NCBI GenBank assembly: GCA_031390425.1
Contig: JANMTL010000197.1
Coordinates: 1 to 55,654 of the forward strand
Source: PBB1 sp031390425
GTDB taxonomy: Bacteria; Pseudomonadota; Gammaproteobacteria; Burkholderiales; Burkholderiaceae_C
Length of the DNA: 55,654 bases
Direction: 5' to 3'
The first letter of the stretch is position 1. Each line of letters opens with the position of its first letter. The notes beneath the pieces were generated by a model. The model had not been told where the DNA came from. It worked only from the letters and a program-made list of their open reading frames with translations, and did no database searches. Of this stretch, positions 17,661-26,360 are shown piece by piece. A program made the translations under genes and the position numbers.

Positions 17661-18289
17661 GCCGTGACCTGCGGCGACTTCACCGAACCGGCGTGGGGGC
17701 GTTCCCATTCAAGATGGTGCTTGCGACCGCAGCCGCGCTGACGGTGGCACATTTCTATTCGCGCGACCTCGTGCAACCGATGTTGCCGCTGCTGTCGAAG
17801 GCCTTGGGATTGATCGCGGCAGACTTCAAGATCGTGGCAATCGAGCTGTTCACCGACCCAAACACCGCGACATCGATACGTGTGCTGGCCAAGCTGGAGC
17901 ACACGCTGGTCTTGAATGGGCGCGCCATCGTGCCCACCGACGAATCGATGATGCTCGTCACGACCGCTGTGGGTGGCGTGCTTCAACCGGTGCTGGTGGC
18001 GCTGGTGCTGGCGCTGGCCTGGCCGGCACGAGCGATCGAAATGGCACTTCGTTTGGCGATCGCGGCGCTGCTGCTGTTGCTCGTTTTGTTTCTCGACACC
18101 CCGATGTCGATCGCGGCCTCGTTCTGGAGCACCCAGCTGCGAATGCACGACCCTGGCGCCGCATCGCCACTCGTCTGGTGGAACATCTTCCTCAACGGCG
18201 GCGGACGGCTGGCGCTGGGTTTGATCGCGGGGGTGCTGTCGATCGGTCTGGCGCAACGGCTGGCACCTCGTCCGCAGGCTGCTCCGTGA
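17657..18289 (+). CDS. Exosortase H-associated membrane protein
   Basis: A 210-residue protein with about four hydrophobic segments (near residues 18-36, 100-125, 130-150 and 180-200) and an extracytoplasmic stretch between the first two, containing PTDESMMLVTTAVGG. It is locked between xrtH and the subtilase by overlaps on both sides: ATGA at 17657-17660 and TGATG at 18287-18291. I recognise it as the membrane protein commonly found next to xrtH. Its role is unknown; a partner for substrate recognition or release is a guess. No catalytic motif is visible. Confidence 0.75.
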   Translation: MSRDLRRLHRTGVGAFPFKMVLATAAALTVAHFYSRDLVQPMLPLLSKALGLIAADFKIVAIELFTDPNTATSIRVLAKLEHTLVLNGRAIVPTDESMMLVTTAVGGVLQPVLVALVLALAWPARAIEMALRLAIAALLLLLVLFLDTPMSIAASFWSTQLRMHDPGAASPLVWWNIFLNGGGRLALGLIAGVLSIGLAQRLAPRPQAAP

Positions 18290-20451
18290 TGCGGGCCTGG
18301 ATCATCCTCGCGGCATGGCTGCAAGCGGTCGGCCCCGCGCTGGCGGCATCGCTGCCCGACGAGCTGCTGCGAGGGCTGCGCGCTGGCCAGCCGGTCGATG
18401 TGATCGTCGAACTGGACGCCGCCGCCATCGATCGGCAAGCCGCGACGCAGCGCGCGCGGCTGCAACAGCGCATCGACGATGACACCGCTCTCGACCGGCG
18501 GGCCGCTCGCTACAGCGCACTGAAAGATGAGGTGCTGCGGCCGCTGCGGCGCGCCGACATCGAAGACCTGCTCGACTACCGGCACCTGCCATTGAGCGTC
18601 AAGCGGGTGCGATCGGAGGCGGCGTTGCGCGCTCTCGCGGCGCGGCCCGGCGTTCGCGCGCTGCATGCGGACCGCTTGCACCAGCGCGTGCTCGCCGACA
18701 GCCTGCCGCTGATCGGCCAGCCGGTGGTCGCCGCCGCCGGGCTGCGCGGTGCCGGCACCACCGTGGCCGTGATCGACGACGGCATCGACCTCGCGCAAAG
18801 CGCGTTCGGTGGCTGCACCGCCGTGGCGACGCCGGCCAGTTGCCGCATCGCAGCGGTGCAAACCTTCGTTGCGAGCCCCGGCGCCGGCAGCGCGCACGGC
18901 ACCAACGTGGCCGCCATCGTCATCGGTGTCGCACCCGATGCCCGGGTGGCAAGTCTCGACGTGTTCACAAGCTCGGGCGCACCGTCGTCGGCCATCCTCA
19001 ACGCGATCAACTGGAGCATTGCGAACCGCAGCAGCTTGAACATCGCAGCGATCAACCTGAGCCTGGGCGACAACGGCCATGCCACCACGCCGTGCAGCGG
19101 CAGTCCGTTCGCAGCAGCCATCGGCAACGCGCGCAACGCAGGCATCGGGGTGGTGGTCGCCGCCGGCAACAACGCCTACGACAGTGGCGCCTACGTCGAC
19201 GGGCTCAGCGGCCCCGCTTGCGTGCCGGGCGCGGTCTCGGTCGGCGCGGTGTACGACCGCGCGATGGGCGGCCTGATCTGGGGCAACGGCACCGCCACCC
19301 AATGCACCGACGGCTCGATCGCCGCCGACCAAGTCGCCTGCTTCTCGAACAGCGCCAGCTACCTGAGCCTGCTGGCACCCGGCGCCATGATCGCGGCGGG
19401 GGGCAGCACCCAAGGCGGCACCTCGATGGCCGCGCCGCACGTGGCGGGCACGCTGGCCGTGCTGCGCTCGGGCTTTGCCAATGAAACGCTGGCGATGACC
19501 GAAGCCCGGCTCGCTGCCAACGGCCGCCCGGTCGCCGACGTGCGCAACGGACGCACGCAGCCGCGCCTGAACCTGCTGGCTGCCGCCCGGCCGCACAACG
19601 ACGACTTCGTGAACGCCGACCTGCTGAGCGCAGCCAGCGGTGCCGTGCCCGGCAGCAACCGGCTGGCCACCCTCGAGCCGGGCGAGCCGCAGCCTGCGCC
19701 ATCGGCAGCCGCGTCGGTGTGGTGGCGCTGGACGGCACCGGCCACCGGCCAGCTCAGCCTCGACACCGCCGGCAGCGGCACCGATACCCGGCTCGATGTG
19801 TACCGCGGCAGCGCGCTGGCCGGTTTGACGCAGATCACCGGCAACGACAACGCCAGCGCGCAAACCCAAACATCGGCGCTGCGCTTTCAGGCGCACTCGG
19901 GTACGACTTATCACTGGTCGGTCGGCAACGCGACGGCTGGCAGCGGCGATCTGAGCTTGCAGTGGGGCCTGAACACCAACGCACAGGCGAACCTGTCGGT
20001 ATCGCTCACCGGCCCCGGCAGCGCCCTGCCCGGCTCGAGCGTGAACTACACGCTGACGGTGGCCAATGCCGGTCCGCAATCGGCCACCGGCGTCATCGCG
20101 ACTGTTGCCTTGCCTGCGGGGATCAGCGTCGCCGCACTGCCGGTGGGTTGCACGGCATTCGGCACATCGATCGTTTGCAACGCGGCCGAGCTGGCGAGCG
20201 GTGCCGCGCTGGCGCACCTGTTGTCGCTGCAGATCGACAGCTTGAGCGGGCCGGTCGGCCTGACTGCAAGCCTGTCGTCGGAGGTGCCCGACCCGCAGTC
20301 GAGCGACAACACGTCCTCCGCCCCGGTTGCACCGGCCGGCTTCGGCGATGCCGACATCCCGACCCTGCCCGAATGGGGCATGCTCCTTTTGGGCAGCTTG
20401 CTGCTGTGGCGCATGCAAGCGACGGATCAGAGGCGAGCACGCACGTGCTAG
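18289..20451 (+). CDS. S8 subtilisin-like serine protease with IPTL-CTERM sorting signal
   Basis: A 720-residue secreted protease. Residues 1-20 are a signal peptide. The catalytic triad is complete: Asp163 in VAVIDDGID, His203 in SAHGTNVAAIV and Ser379 in GGTSMAAPHVAG, with AAGNN supplying the oxyanion Asn. The region before Asp163 resembles an inhibitory propeptide. After the protease come a PPC-like beta domain (around 430-560) and a DUF11-type repeat (SVNYTLTVANAGPQSATGV). Residues 690-720 are an IPTL-CTERM signal: IPTLPEWGMLLLGSLLLW then a basic tail. It overlaps its upstream neighbour by TGATG. It is therefore a predicted XrtH client, and possibly a protease acting within the same sorting system (inference). 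Confidence 0.9.
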   Translation: MRAWIILAAWLQAVGPALAASLPDELLRGLRAGQPVDVIVELDAAAIDRQAATQRARLQQRIDDDTALDRRAARYSALKDEVLRPLRRADIEDLLDYRHLPLSVKRVRSEAALRALAARPGVRALHADRLHQRVLADSLPLIGQPVVAAAGLRGAGTTVAVIDDGIDLAQSAFGGCTAVATPASCRIAAVQTFVASPGAGSAHGTNVAAIVIGVAPDARVASLDVFTSSGAPSSAILNAINWSIANRSSLNIAAINLSLGDNGHATTPCSGSPFAAAIGNARNAGIGVVVAAGNNAYDSGAYVDGLSGPACVPGAVSVGAVYDRAMGGLIWGNGTATQCTDGSIAADQVACFSNSASYLSLLAPGAMIAAGGSTQGGTSMAAPHVAGTLAVLRSGFANETLAMTEARLAANGRPVADVRNGRTQPRLNLLAAARPHNDDFVNADLLSAASGAVPGSNRLATLEPGEPQPAPSAAASVWWRWTAPATGQLSLDTAGSGTDTRLDVYRGSALAGLTQITGNDNASAQTQTSALRFQAHSGTTYHWSVGNATAGSGDLSLQWGLNTNAQANLSVSLTGPGSALPGSSVNYTLTVANAGPQSATGVIATVALPAGISVAALPVGCTAFGTSIVCNAAELASGAALAHLLSLQIDSLSGPVGLTASLSSEVPDPQSSDNTSSAPVAPAGFGDADIPTLPEWGMLLLGSLLLWRMQATDQRRARTC

Positions 20452-20593
20452 TCCGAAGGCATCAGCCGCAGCGTCGATTGCGACTGCAGCCGTGCCACAC
20501 AAGCAGCACACACTTCGTAGCAAGTTCTCGGGCGTTGTCGCTCGGGTCACCTTTCTCAACCGGGGGCTGTGGCCGCCCATCGAAAGACTCTTC

Positions 20594-21271
20594 ATGAAGA
20601 TCAACACGGCTGTTGTCGCAGCCATCGCCGCGCTTGGCAGCATGGCCGCCAATGCTTCGTTCGTGGAGTACTCGTCCACCATCTCGCCGCAGGCGGTGCC
20701 GTTCAGCGGTGGCTTCACGGTGCAAAAGTTCGACACCGCACTCGGCACGCTGACCGGCGTGACCTTGTCGTTGACATCGAACATCAACGCGCAGATCGAC
20801 ATCTGGAGCAACCTCGCCGCGCCTGCCACCTTCACCAACGCTTCTGCGTCGCTGCCGATCACGGTGGCGTCTCTGGCGCCGGATTCGACCTCACTGACCG
20901 CGACGGCAATCGCAACCGTTCCCTCTGGCTCGGCATTGCCGAGCATGCCGGGTGGCTTTATCAACACGTACTCGGGCATCGTCGGCACGCACACGGCCTC
21001 GACAGCCGTCTTGCCGCTGAACTGGACCTACTACATGGGTCTCGGCCTGGGCTCGGTTTCGTTTTCCGCCAGCGCAGGCGCCGGCACCTTCAGCGGCACC
21101 GGGCCCAGCGGTCTTTTCTACAGCGGAAGCGGCGTGGCCGACGGTTTGTTCAAGATCCGCTACGACTACAACGAAGCCGTCTCCGCCGTGCCGCTGCCCG
21201 CTGCAGCCTGGCTGCTCGGTTCGGGCTTGTTGGCGATTGGTGGCTCGATGCGCCGCCGCCGCAACGCTTGA
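20594..21271 (+). CDS. VPLPA-CTERM secreted protein (choice-of-anchor E-like)
   Basis: A 225-residue protein with a signal peptide (residues 1-21, ending MAANAS) and a C-terminal sorting signal from residue 199: VPLPAAAWLLGSGLLAIGG, then RRRR. The middle, with VQKFDTALGTLTGVTLSLT, matches the choice-of-anchor E pattern shared by proteins that carry different surface anchors. It should be exported by Sec, then cut and sorted by XrtD. The body is Ser/Thr/Gly/Ala-rich with few charges, typical of exosortase clients that may become glycosylated. A strong terminator follows at 21323. The function outside the cell is unknown. Confidence 0.85.
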   Translation: MKINTAVVAAIAALGSMAANASFVEYSSTISPQAVPFSGGFTVQKFDTALGTLTGVTLSLTSNINAQIDIWSNLAAPATFTNASASLPITVASLAPDSTSLTATAIATVPSGSALPSMPGGFINTYSGIVGTHTASTAVLPLNWTYYMGLGLGSVSFSASAGAGTFSGTGPSGLFYSGSGVADGLFKIRYDYNEAVSAVPLPAAAWLLGSGLLAIGGSMRRRRNA

Positions 21272-21322
21272 CCGCATCGAGGTGCGCCGCACGGCGCGAT
21301 GATTCAGCCCGCAATCAACCGA

Positions 21323-21351
21323 GCCCGTCGCAACCCCGACGGGCTTTTTTA
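21323..21351 (+). terminator. Rho-independent terminator of the 12813-21271 block
   Basis: Perfect 8-base stem GCCCGTCG / CGACGGGC (21323-21330 and 21337-21344) with a 6-base loop, followed by seven T residues. It closes the plus-strand block. Confidence 0.9.
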
Positions 21352-21375
21352 TTCGGAACCTCGCAGAGAGGACAT

Positions 21376-21400
21376 AAAAAAACGGCGAATAAATTCGCCG
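21376..21400 (-). terminator. Rho-independent terminator facing the previous one
   Basis: Read on the minus strand, the stem CGGCGAAT / ATTCGCCG (21393-21400 and 21383-21390) has a two-base loop centre and is followed by a run of T. It ends transcription of the 21426 gene. Confidence 0.85.
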
Positions 21401-21425
21401 CAAAGTCGTCTGGAGTCGATCTGGT

Positions 21426-22154
21426 TTAGTGGGTGGGCGCTACCTGCTTCTTGTTCCGCCGCGCAGAGGCACCGAGCGCCATCACGCCGGAGACCAGCAA
21501 CCAAGCGGCTGCGGGCACCGGAACGGCCGAGACCACCGTGCCATCGAAACTGACGTTGAGATTCGAGGCTGCCGCGGTCGAGTCAATCAGGCGAAACGTG
21601 CCGCCCGCCTGGGTGGTGCCGGTGCCACTGGCTTGCGTCCCAGGGGTGGTGACGATGGCGCCACCGAGACCCACCTCGTACAGCCTGAACTCGACGAAAC
21701 CGGTGAAGTTCGAAAGTGCGTTGAGGTTGAACGCGTTGAACGTATCGACACTGCTCGCCTGCGTCACGGTGGCGATCGCGGTGGTGAAGTTGTCCTGGTT
21801 GGAGAACAGTCCGATCCGACCGGGGCCCGTCCCGGATGAACGGGTGCCGACGAAGAGCGTGCTCAGATCCAGCGCCGATCCAGCTTGCACGTTGAAACTC
21901 AAACTGTAGAAGTCGCTGGACTGAGCAGTCCATCCTGTGGAGTTGATCGAATTGGCTGCAGCGGTGGCCGTCAGGCCGGCCCCACGCCCTAACAGACCAC
22001 CGGAAATTTCTGGTGCAGCCGAGGCGGTGACGTTGCTCGATTGGTTGCCCGGTTGGCCGGTCAAATTCCACTGCGCCACCAAGGCGGCGTGCGCAGACGT
22101 GGTCAACAACAAGCCACCGATGAGGGAGGCGACTGCGAATGATTTTTTAACCAT
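21426..22154 (-). CDS. VPLPA-like CTERM secreted protein
   Basis: A 242-residue protein: signal peptide at residues 1-24 (MVKKSFAVASLIGGLLL to SAHAA), a Ser/Thr/Asn/Gly-rich body, and a C-terminal signal from residue 211, VPVPAAAWLLVSGVMALG followed by a basic tail (ARRNKK). VPVPA in place of VPLPA is a conservative change, so XrtD is the expected processing enzyme. The body has no family I recognise with confidence; it looks like a single beta-sandwich. The ATG at 22154 is chosen because a normal signal peptide begins there. The gene is 90 bases downstream of the nuclease gene and ends at a terminator. Confidence 0.83.
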   Translation of the reverse strand: MVKKSFAVASLIGGLLLTTSAHAALVAQWNLTGQPGNQSSNVTASAAPEISGGLLGRGAGLTATAAANSINSTGWTAQSSDFYSLSFNVQAGSALDLSTLFVGTRSSGTGPGRIGLFSNQDNFTTAIATVTQASSVDTFNAFNLNALSNFTGFVEFRLYEVGLGGAIVTTPGTQASGTGTTQAGGTFRLIDSTAAASNLNVSFDGTVVSAVPVPAAAWLLVSGVMALGASARRNKKQVAPTH

Positions 22155-22244
22155 GTTGGCTCCAAAGAAACATGCGGGTGAAGGTGCGTCGAACCCAGGT
22201 GCTGGCAAGACGAAGGACGGCGGCTGCGATGAGGAAAGCGAAGT

Positions 22245-25200
22245 TCATTGCGGGTTGCCACTGCGCTGCATGCGCTGCATGCGCTGCCGCATGCCGAGCG
22301 TGAGCAGCAACAGCCCCATCAGGATCACGCCCCATTCCGGCAGCGTCGGGATGTCGGCATCGCCTCCTCCAGTGCCAGCGGCCGTCACGGTGAACGATTG
22401 CGCCACCTGCGGCGCCGCCGAGTAACTGGCGTTGCCGGTCTGATCGGCGGCGACGGTGCAGGCGCCCAGCGCCACCAGCGTGACGGTGTTGCCCGCGACG
22501 GTGCAAGTCGAGGCGGTGAGACTGCTGAAGGTGACTGCGAGACCCGAGCTGGCCGTGGCGGCGATCGTGAAACTGCCGCTGTCGACCGCGCGGTTGGCGA
22601 GCGGTCCGAAGGTGATCGTCTGCGCCTGCACCGCAGCCGCCGTGATGTTGAACGAGCGGGTGACGGTCGGTGCAGCCGAATAATTGGCGTTGCCGGCCTG
22701 ATCGGCCGTGAGCGTGCACAGACCGACGGCGACCAGCGTCACCGAGCCGCCAGTGGTGACAGAACATACCGCCCCCGTGGTCGACGCAAACGTCACCGCA
22801 AGCCCCGACGTGGCCATGGCCGACACAGCAAACGCGCCCGAATTCACCGCACGATCGGCGGGTGCCGGGAAGGTGATCGTTTGCGCCGTTGCAAGCGCCA
22901 GGTTCAAGCCGATGATGACCGGGTCGTGATCCGACGAGCGGTACGCATTGGCTGCGTACAAGTCCGGCGGGCACGCACCGGTACATGTCGTCTCCGGGCT
23001 CTTGAACTCGGCGTTGTAGTCGATGACCGACGGCTCGTCGGCGTTGATGTGCCAGTGCGTGGTGCCCACGATCTGCGACGACAGGCCGGGTGTGGCCAGC
23101 GCGTGATCGAGATAGCCCGCCTCGCCGTCGAACACGTACGAGTAGCCTGCCGAATCGAAGCGCGAAATCTGATTGATCAGACCGGCGCTGGTCAGCACAT
23201 CGATCGGGTCTTCGACGCCGTAGGCGTTCAGGTCGCCGATCACGATCACGTCGTTGTCGGCTGCCGCCGATTGCACCGTGCCGATGAATCCCAGCAGCGC
23301 GGTCGATTGCTGCTTGCGACGATCGTTCCAGCAGCCTTGCCCATCGCCCTGGTCGTCATCGACGCCGCCGCTCGGGCAACTGCCTTTCGACTTGAAGTGG
23401 TTGACGACCACGCTGAACTTTTGCCCACCGGCGCTGAAGGCCTGCGCAAACGGCGGGCGGTTGTGGATCGCGTTGCCATCGCTCAGCGATGCACCCGACA
23501 GTGCCAGCGTGCCGGGCTTATAGATCATCGCCACGCGGATCGCATCGGTGCCGGTGGTCGGCGGCGTCGGCACCACTGCATAGGTGCTGGCGCCGACCAC
23601 GGCGTTCAGCGCATCAACCAGGTTCTGTGCGGCGATGTTTCCATTGTTCTGGATCTCCATCAGGCCGAACACATCGGCGTTGATGGCGGCCATGGCCTGG
23701 ACGATCTTCGTGCGCTGGCGGAGGAACTCGGCCAGGTTGTCGGCGCCGCGGCAGTCCGATGGGGTGTTCGATGGCGCGCAGCCCGCACCGGTACTGCCCG
23801 TGGCGGTGTTTCCGTTGCCGAAGGTGGTGAAGAAATTCAGCACGTTGAAGCTGGCGACCTTCACGTTGCCACCGACCGCAGGCGGCGTCACCGTGCGCCC
23901 ATTGGCGCGCGTGAAAACGGGAGGCAGCAACGGGTGGATTCGATAAAGCGACAAGCCGTCGCTGCTGTTCGTAGCCAGCCCATAGTCGATGACACCGGTG
24001 ATGCCGGTCGGCAGCGTGTCGCCCGCACGCAAGGTGTTGTCGGCGCCGATGTACGGCGTCGGGTTCGGGTTCTGCGCGCTGCTGCCGTCGTCGAGCAGCA
24101 GCGTGCTGCGCGCATTCAAGGCTTGCAGGCTGGCACGCAGCGGATCGGCCGGGCGGTATACGTTGGTTGGTTTGATGAGACGGCCATTGGCCGACAGCGT
24201 GACCTGCCCATAGCGCCCTTGGAAGAAGTTCTGCGAAGCCGTGAGCGGTGCGTTGATCTGCACCAGCATGCCTTCGTAGCGCTCGAGCTCGCCCGGCGTG
24301 CTGATCGGGAAGCCGATGACGGTTGCAGCGATGCTGCCGGTACCGACGAAGGTGGTGGCCGACACCGAGGTGAACTCGGTCACCGGGTTCGCCGCGGTCA
24401 CGGCATTGGTCGCCGCGCCGGTATTGAATTCACTCACCGGACCGCTGATCTGCACCACGTGCCCCGCCACCACATACGGCGCTGTGCCGGTGAACACGAA
24501 AATCCCGTCCGACGTGGCCGAGTCGCCGTCACCGGTCGCGTCCTGGAGGTAGTAACCGTTGTTATTGACCTTCGTCACCACGCCGCGTGTCGTGCGCGTG
24601 CCCGTCAGGCTGCTGGTCGTGCCGCTGCCCTGAATCGTGTAGATCGGCGTGAAGCCGGACGCCACCGCGTTCACATTGATGTTGATGGTGCAACTGGCCG
24701 ATTGCGCGTCGTTGTTGCCGAAGCCGACGACCACTGGGTAGCTGCCGTTGAGCACACTGGCGTCCAGACTCAGCTTGACGGTCGCGTTGCCGCCGTTGAC
24801 AGTGGCTGCAGTGAACGCGGCCAGGCTCATGCCTGAGGCGTTGCCGCTTTGAAACATCGCGGCATTGACGATGCTGTCGGTGTCGGAGGCCGACAGCGGG
24901 AACTCGACCGCCGCGCCGCTGGCGACCGCGAGCGAGGCAGGACACGACGGCACGATGGCAGCAGAGCCGCCGCCCGAGGTGCCACACACCGCCAGCGGCG
25001 AGGCGCTGTTGCGCGGGGCTGGGGTGCCGCTGCTGAAATTGCTGCCGTTTTGATCGGTATCGAAACAACCATTGGTGCTGCGCAGCGCGGCCAGCGTGCT
25101 GCTCAGTGTGGGGGCGGCCGATGTGCCTTCAAAAAAGTTGGCGCTTCCGTAGCCGACCAGGTCGACGATCTGCGCCAGTTGCGAGGCGCTGCAAGCGGTC

Positions 25201-25610
25201 GAAGCGCCATTACAAGTCAGGCCGCTGACCGTGTTGACCAGCACCACCTTGCCCGCGGTGGCTGACAGGTTCAGCGATCCAATCGAGTCGGGCGTCGGCA
25301 ATGCCGCACCAGCCGCAGTGGTGCCGAGTTTGACGAGGTGGTACTGCCCCGGTTGCAGCGTACCGCTGACCGCAGCCACACCATTGGATGCAAAGGTGCC
25401 TGTGCCGGAAGCACTGGCGTACTGAACCGACCACCCAGCGATCGACACCGCCGACGTGCCGGCGTTGAACAGCTCAACGTAATCATTGGCATAGCTGCCG
25501 CCATTGCCGCCGTACAACTGGCTGATCACCACGCCTGAGGTCGAGGCCCACGCCGGCAGCGCTGCCAGCGACACCAACGTGACGACGGCTGCCGTCAGCC
25601 AACGTTTCAT
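22245..25610 (-). CDS. ExeM/NucH-type extracellular endonuclease with IPTL-CTERM signal
   Basis: A 1121-residue secreted nuclease. After a signal peptide (residues 1-22) comes a lamin-tail domain (about 24-170, with VVISQLYGGNGG and NDYVELFN), then an OB-fold-like region (about 330-480). The endonuclease/exonuclease/phosphatase domain spans about 581-892: VKVASFNVLNFF, the metal ligand region LMEIQNNG, VIVIGDLNAYG, and the terminal SSDHDPVI with catalytic His. Two tandem Ig-like repeats (about 895-1075, each starting AQTITF) precede an IPTL-CTERM signal at 1085 (IPTLPEWGVILMGLLLL plus basic tail). It should cut extracellular DNA. The signal predicts sorting by XrtH rather than release. ATG at 25643 is an alternative start. 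Confidence 0.88.
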   Translation of the reverse strand: MKRWLTAAVVTLVSLAALPAWASTSGVVISQLYGGNGGSYANDYVELFNAGTSAVSIAGWSVQYASASGTGTFASNGVAAVSGTLQPGQYHLVKLGTTAAGAALPTPDSIGSLNLSATAGKVVLVNTVSGLTCNGASTACSASQLAQIVDLVGYGSANFFEGTSAAPTLSSTLAALRSTNGCFDTDQNGSNFSSGTPAPRNSASPLAVCGTSGGGSAAIVPSCPASLAVASGAAVEFPLSASDTDSIVNAAMFQSGNASGMSLAAFTAATVNGGNATVKLSLDASVLNGSYPVVVGFGNNDAQSASCTININVNAVASGFTPIYTIQGSGTTSSLTGTRTTRGVVTKVNNNGYYLQDATGDGDSATSDGIFVFTGTAPYVVAGHVVQISGPVSEFNTGAATNAVTAANPVTEFTSVSATTFVGTGSIAATVIGFPISTPGELERYEGMLVQINAPLTASQNFFQGRYGQVTLSANGRLIKPTNVYRPADPLRASLQALNARSTLLLDDGSSAQNPNPTPYIGADNTLRAGDTLPTGITGVIDYGLATNSSDGLSLYRIHPLLPPVFTRANGRTVTPPAVGGNVKVASFNVLNFFTTFGNGNTATGSTGAGCAPSNTPSDCRGADNLAEFLRQRTKIVQAMAAINADVFGLMEIQNNGNIAAQNLVDALNAVVGASTYAVVPTPPTTGTDAIRVAMIYKPGTLALSGASLSDGNAIHNRPPFAQAFSAGGQKFSVVVNHFKSKGSCPSGGVDDDQGDGQGCWNDRRKQQSTALLGFIGTVQSAAADNDVIVIGDLNAYGVEDPIDVLTSAGLINQISRFDSAGYSYVFDGEAGYLDHALATPGLSSQIVGTTHWHINADEPSVIDYNAEFKSPETTCTGACPPDLYAANAYRSSDHDPVIIGLNLALATAQTITFPAPADRAVNSGAFAVSAMATSGLAVTFASTTGAVCSVTTGGSVTLVAVGLCTLTADQAGNANYSAAPTVTRSFNITAAAVQAQTITFGPLANRAVDSGSFTIAATASSGLAVTFSSLTASTCTVAGNTVTLVALGACTVAADQTGNASYSAAPQVAQSFTVTAAGTGGGDADIPTLPEWGVILMGLLLLTLGMRQRMQRMQRSGNPQ

Positions 25611-25710
25611 GCCCGATTGCACGGTTGTCCAAACTGTCGCCATTGCAGTTGTCCCACCCGGCTTTCGCATGCAGCTCAGCTGGGGTTGAATGTCACCGAG
25701 AAAACCCGGC

Positions 25711-25740
25711 CCTGGTGCCCTCGCGCAGAGGGGCACCAGG
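25711..25740 (-). terminator. Terminator-like hairpin after the 25765 gene
   Basis: A 10-base inverted repeat (CCTGGTGCCC / GGGCACCAGG) with a 10-base loop. On the minus strand the T-run (TTTT) comes a few bases after the stem, so it is weaker than a classic terminator. Confidence 0.55.
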
Positions 25741-25764
25741 GCTGCAGGCTGCACCGCTCGCCAG

Positions 25765-26289
25765 TTACGACGGTTTGCGACGACCGTACAGGCCGAACAG
25801 GCCCAGTCCGCCCAGCAACAGCGGCAATGCGGCCGGCAGTGGCACCGCCGAGGCAGTGGCCTTGAAGTCGATGGTGTCGCCCGACGGCGTGAGCTGAAGC
25901 TGGGTACCGTTGAAGGTGACCAGGTATTCGCCGGCACTGGTAGCACCCACCAGGTTGAACAGACTCTCGTACACCAGCGCGGTCACGTTGTTGGTCGCAC
26001 CCAACCCGATCAATGCACCACCAAACGTGTCGGTGACATTGGTGAATGCAAAGTTACCAAACTGCAGGTTCAGCGAATTGACAGCCACCAGTTGCCCAGC
26101 TTGATACAAATCGGTGTCGTAGGTGGCGCTGCCACTGAAAAGGCCGCCCTCGGTCAAACCGAGTTCGAGCTCGAAAGCGTCATCGACAAAATCCATCTTG
26201 TACTGAAAGTCGACCGAGACCAGCGCAGCCTGCGCAGGTCCCACCAGGCCGGCGGCCAACACGGCCAAAGCGAGAAGAGTTTTTTTCAT
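25765..26289 (-). CDS. VPLPA-CTERM secreted protein
   Basis: A 174-residue protein with a signal peptide (MKKTLLALAVLAAGLVG to AQAA, residues 1-22) and a sorting signal from residue 149, VPLPAALPLLLGGLGLFG then YGRRKPS. The body between (LVSVDFQYKMDFVDDAFELEL onward) is a small beta-rich domain with no recognised family. GGAGCTTCACC before the ATG at 26289 is a good ribosome binding site. It lies 71 bases downstream of the phoX gene, on the same strand. It is a predicted XrtD client; the role outside the cell is unknown. Confidence 0.85.
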   Translation of the reverse strand: MKKTLLALAVLAAGLVGPAQAALVSVDFQYKMDFVDDAFELELGLTEGGLFSGSATYDTDLYQAGQLVAVNSLNLQFGNFAFTNVTDTFGGALIGLGATNNVTALVYESLFNLVGATSAGEYLVTFNGTQLQLTPSGDTIDFKATASAVPLPAALPLLLGGLGLFGLYGRRKPS

Positions 26290-26360
26290 GGTGAAGCTCC
26301 TGAAACGAATCTGGGTTGCGTGATGCGCGAGCAGGCCCGGGAGATGGGCCCGCTGCGGGG

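Noticed and set aside
17983..20994. A 1003-codon open frame on the minus strand over the subtilase gene
   Set aside because: It is antisense to a protease with a complete catalytic triad and sorting signal; its product is Arg/Gly/Ala/His-rich with no domain. This is the usual high-GC shadow.
22248..24836. An 862-codon plus-strand frame opposite the nuclease gene
   Set aside because: It is antisense to a well-defined ExeM-like protein, and the product is Arg/Val/His-rich low-complexity sequence with no recognisable motif.
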